The notes under the pieces were generated by a model, which was not told the origin of the DNA, made no database searches, and was given only the letters and a program-made list of their open reading frames with translations. 26,714 nucleotides of DNA from JAMBLL01 sp964460075. Its GTDB lineage: Bacteria; Actinomycetota; Acidimicrobiia; Spongiisociales; UBA5794. The stretch's first letter is position 1. Every line of letters starts with the position of its first letter. Positions 25,415-26,714 of this stretch are shown here, one piece after another. Made by a program: the position numbers and the translations under genes. The stretch spans positions 1-26,714 of the forward strand of contig CAYWPC010000026.1 in the NCBI GenBank assembly GCA_964460075.1, read 5' to 3'.

Positions 25415-26416
25415 CTACTCGAACAGTCTGGGCCTGAATAGTTCGTCGTGCGTGCGGATCGCGTACCTGTCGGTCATGCCCGAGACGTAGTCGATGACTG
25501 AAGTCACGGTATCGCCACCGATCTGTCGGTAGGTATCTGGCAGGGCTTCTGCATGTTCGATGTAGAACTCGGTGAGCTCGCGCACGATCTGTTGCGCCCG
25601 ACGGCGCTGGGCCTCGGCCGCCGGTCTCAGGTAGACCCGATCGAACATGAAGTCCCGCAGCGTGTGCATAGCTCCGAGAATGTGTGGCTCCATTGCGATC
25701 TCGTCGCGCCTATACGACTCATCGATTACCGAGCGAACCATCACGTCGACCCATGCACGGCCGGGCTCGCCGAAGGTGGTGAGGACCTCAGAGGGGAACG
25801 ATGTCGCTTCCAGGACGTCTGCCCTCATAGCGTCGAGGGCGTCGTGAGCGAGATAGGCGATTCGGTCGGAGAAACGCACGACGTTTCCTTCGTGGGTTGC
25901 AGCCTCGACTTCGACTTTCCACGGATGTGCCCGGATGCCGTCGAGGACCTCCCACGAGAGGTTCACAGGCTCAAGGACCTCGAAGATCCTCACTGACTGA
26001 TCGGAGTGCCGCCACTCTCCACTAACGAACTCAGAAAGCACATCTTCACCCGTATGTCCGAATGGTGGATGACCGACATCATGCCCCAGACAGATGGCCT
26101 CGGTGAGGCCGTCGTTGAGCGAGAGCGCCCTTGCAATGGCGCCACCGATCTGGGTCACCTGAAGTGTGTGGGTCATTCTGGTAACGAAGTGATCGCCCTC
26201 TGGATTCATGAAGACCTGTGTCTTGTGCTTGAGGCGCCGAAACGACTTCGTGTGCAGTATGCGATCGCGGTCGCGTTCGAAGGCCGTGCGCCAGTCGTCT
26301 AGAGGCTCGGAGACGGCTCTCCCAATCGAACGCGATGACTGTGTCGCACCCGGCGCCAGCGCTACGGCCTCCCGCTCGAACGCAACATCACGCGTGCGAA
26401 GGACGAACTCACTCAA
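25415..26416 (-). CDS. dGTPase-like HD-domain dNTP triphosphohydrolase
   Basis: A 333-residue HD-domain enzyme of the deoxyguanosinetriphosphate triphosphohydrolase-like group, which converts dNTPs to deoxynucleosides and triphosphate and so tunes nucleotide pools. Signatures are FERDRDRILHTKSFRRLKHKTQVF (46-69, cut here into a conserved block), TRMTHTLQV with His83, and GHDVGHPPFGHTGE with His112-Asp113. A later YLAHDALDAM gives the final metal-binding Asp. The N-terminus is shorter than in E. coli Dgt, typical of the bacterial dNTPase clade. The start is TTG at 26416, which overlaps the stop of the upstream permease gene (TTGA), so the two are co-transcribed. Confidence 0.92.
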   Translation of the reverse strand: MSEFVLRTRDVAFEREAVALAPGATQSSRSIGRAVSEPLDDWRTAFERDRDRILHTKSFRRLKHKTQVFMNPEGDHFVTRMTHTLQVTQIGGAIARALSLNDGLTEAICLGHDVGHPPFGHTGEDVLSEFVSGEWRHSDQSVRIFEVLEPVNLSWEVLDGIRAHPWKVEVEAATHEGNVVRFSDRIAYLAHDALDAMRADVLEATSFPSEVLTTFGEPGRAWVDVMVRSVIDESYRRDEIAMEPHILGAMHTLRDFMFDRVYLRPAAEAQRRRAQQIVRELTEFYIEHAEALPDTYRQIGGDTVTSVIDYVSGMTDRYAIRTHDELFRPRLFE

Positions 26417-26714
26417 GAGGCTTCAATCTCGACTCGCGGGTCTCCGTGGTTGCCAGTGATGGCCATCATCCATTTCGAGAGGTAGCTTGCGGATGGCTGG
26501 CCGGTGATGATCCTTCTACGGATCGACGCAGACGCCGCATCGATTATCAGCACGGCAACGACGGTGAGAAGGAGAGCCGCTCCGGCCTTCGGCCAGTCGC
26601 CGCGGAACCTGAGTCTGGCTACGATCTCGGCGCCTATCCCCCCAGCCCCAACCAATCCAAGGACCGCGGAGGCGCGAACGTTGATCTCGAATCGGTACAA
26701 CCAGTAGGCAACGA
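26413..26714 (-). CDS. phnE: phosphonate ABC transporter permease, C-terminal part
   Basis: The 3' end of a gene that runs off the right edge; about 100 residues are visible. The segment YWLYRFEINVRAS followed by AVLGLVGAGGIG is the highly conserved inner-loop (EAA-like) region of PhnE-type permeases, which import phosphonates or phosphite with PhnC and PhnD. A final hydrophobic helix (LLLTVVAVLIIDAAS) and the SASIRRRI tail follow. Partner genes would be expected beyond the window. The stop overlaps the TTG start of the dGTPase-like gene, an unusual partner. The specific substrate (phosphonate, phosphite or phosphate ester) cannot be told. Confidence 0.87.
   Translation of the reverse strand, partial: VAYWLYRFEINVRASAVLGLVGAGGIGAEIVARLRFRGDWPKAGAALLLTVVAVLIIDAASASIRRRIITGQPSASYLSKWMMAITGNHGDPRVEIEAS

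Overview
The window looks like chromosomal DNA from a moderately G+C-rich actinobacterium, possibly an Acidimicrobiia-like lineage. This placement is inferred from gene content, frequent GTG starts, a tRNA gene without an encoded CCA end, and start codons that often sit 6-9 bases after a TANNNT-like box with no Shine-Dalgarno sequence. I see no insertion sequence, phage gene, CRISPR array or rRNA. The gene set is mostly metabolic and housekeeping.

Left part (1-6909): the 3' part of tRNA-Arg(ACG) is followed by a long minus-strand series. In transcription order it runs: class III PLP aminotransferase-like enzyme, kinase-fold protein (4-base overlap), secernin-like C69 N-terminal-nucleophile hydrolase, amidohydrolase, then an APC amino-acid permease fused to two universal-stress-like domains, and perhaps a small CxxC protein. 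The first four look like one operon. I infer a catabolic route for an amino compound, with the kinase and PLP enzyme possibly acting as a phosphorylate-then-eliminate pair. This is the most interesting part of the window.

Middle part (7091-16529): an isolated organomercurial-lyase-like protein is divergent from that operon. A PAP2 phosphatase is translationally coupled to a membrane-anchored alpha/beta hydrolase. The threonine-to-glycine pair kbl-tdh follows on the minus strand, then an MFS transporter and a beta-propeller lipoprotein. A stand-alone NAD(P)H-hydrate epimerase-like protein is on the plus strand.

Right part (16612-26714): pyruvate phosphate dikinase is divergent from an OmpR-type two-component system. 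Between them lies a 337-base region with two hexaloop hairpins, a perfect TATAAT and a terminator-like hairpin. Next come a DMT (EamA) transporter, an EnvC-like coiled-coil/LytM protein that has lost one histidine of its HxH motif, a dodecin lacking the flavin-stacking tryptophan, a small membrane protein, a nitroreductase, a dGTPase-like HD hydrolase and the 3' end of a phosphonate ABC permease (phnE) that runs off the window.
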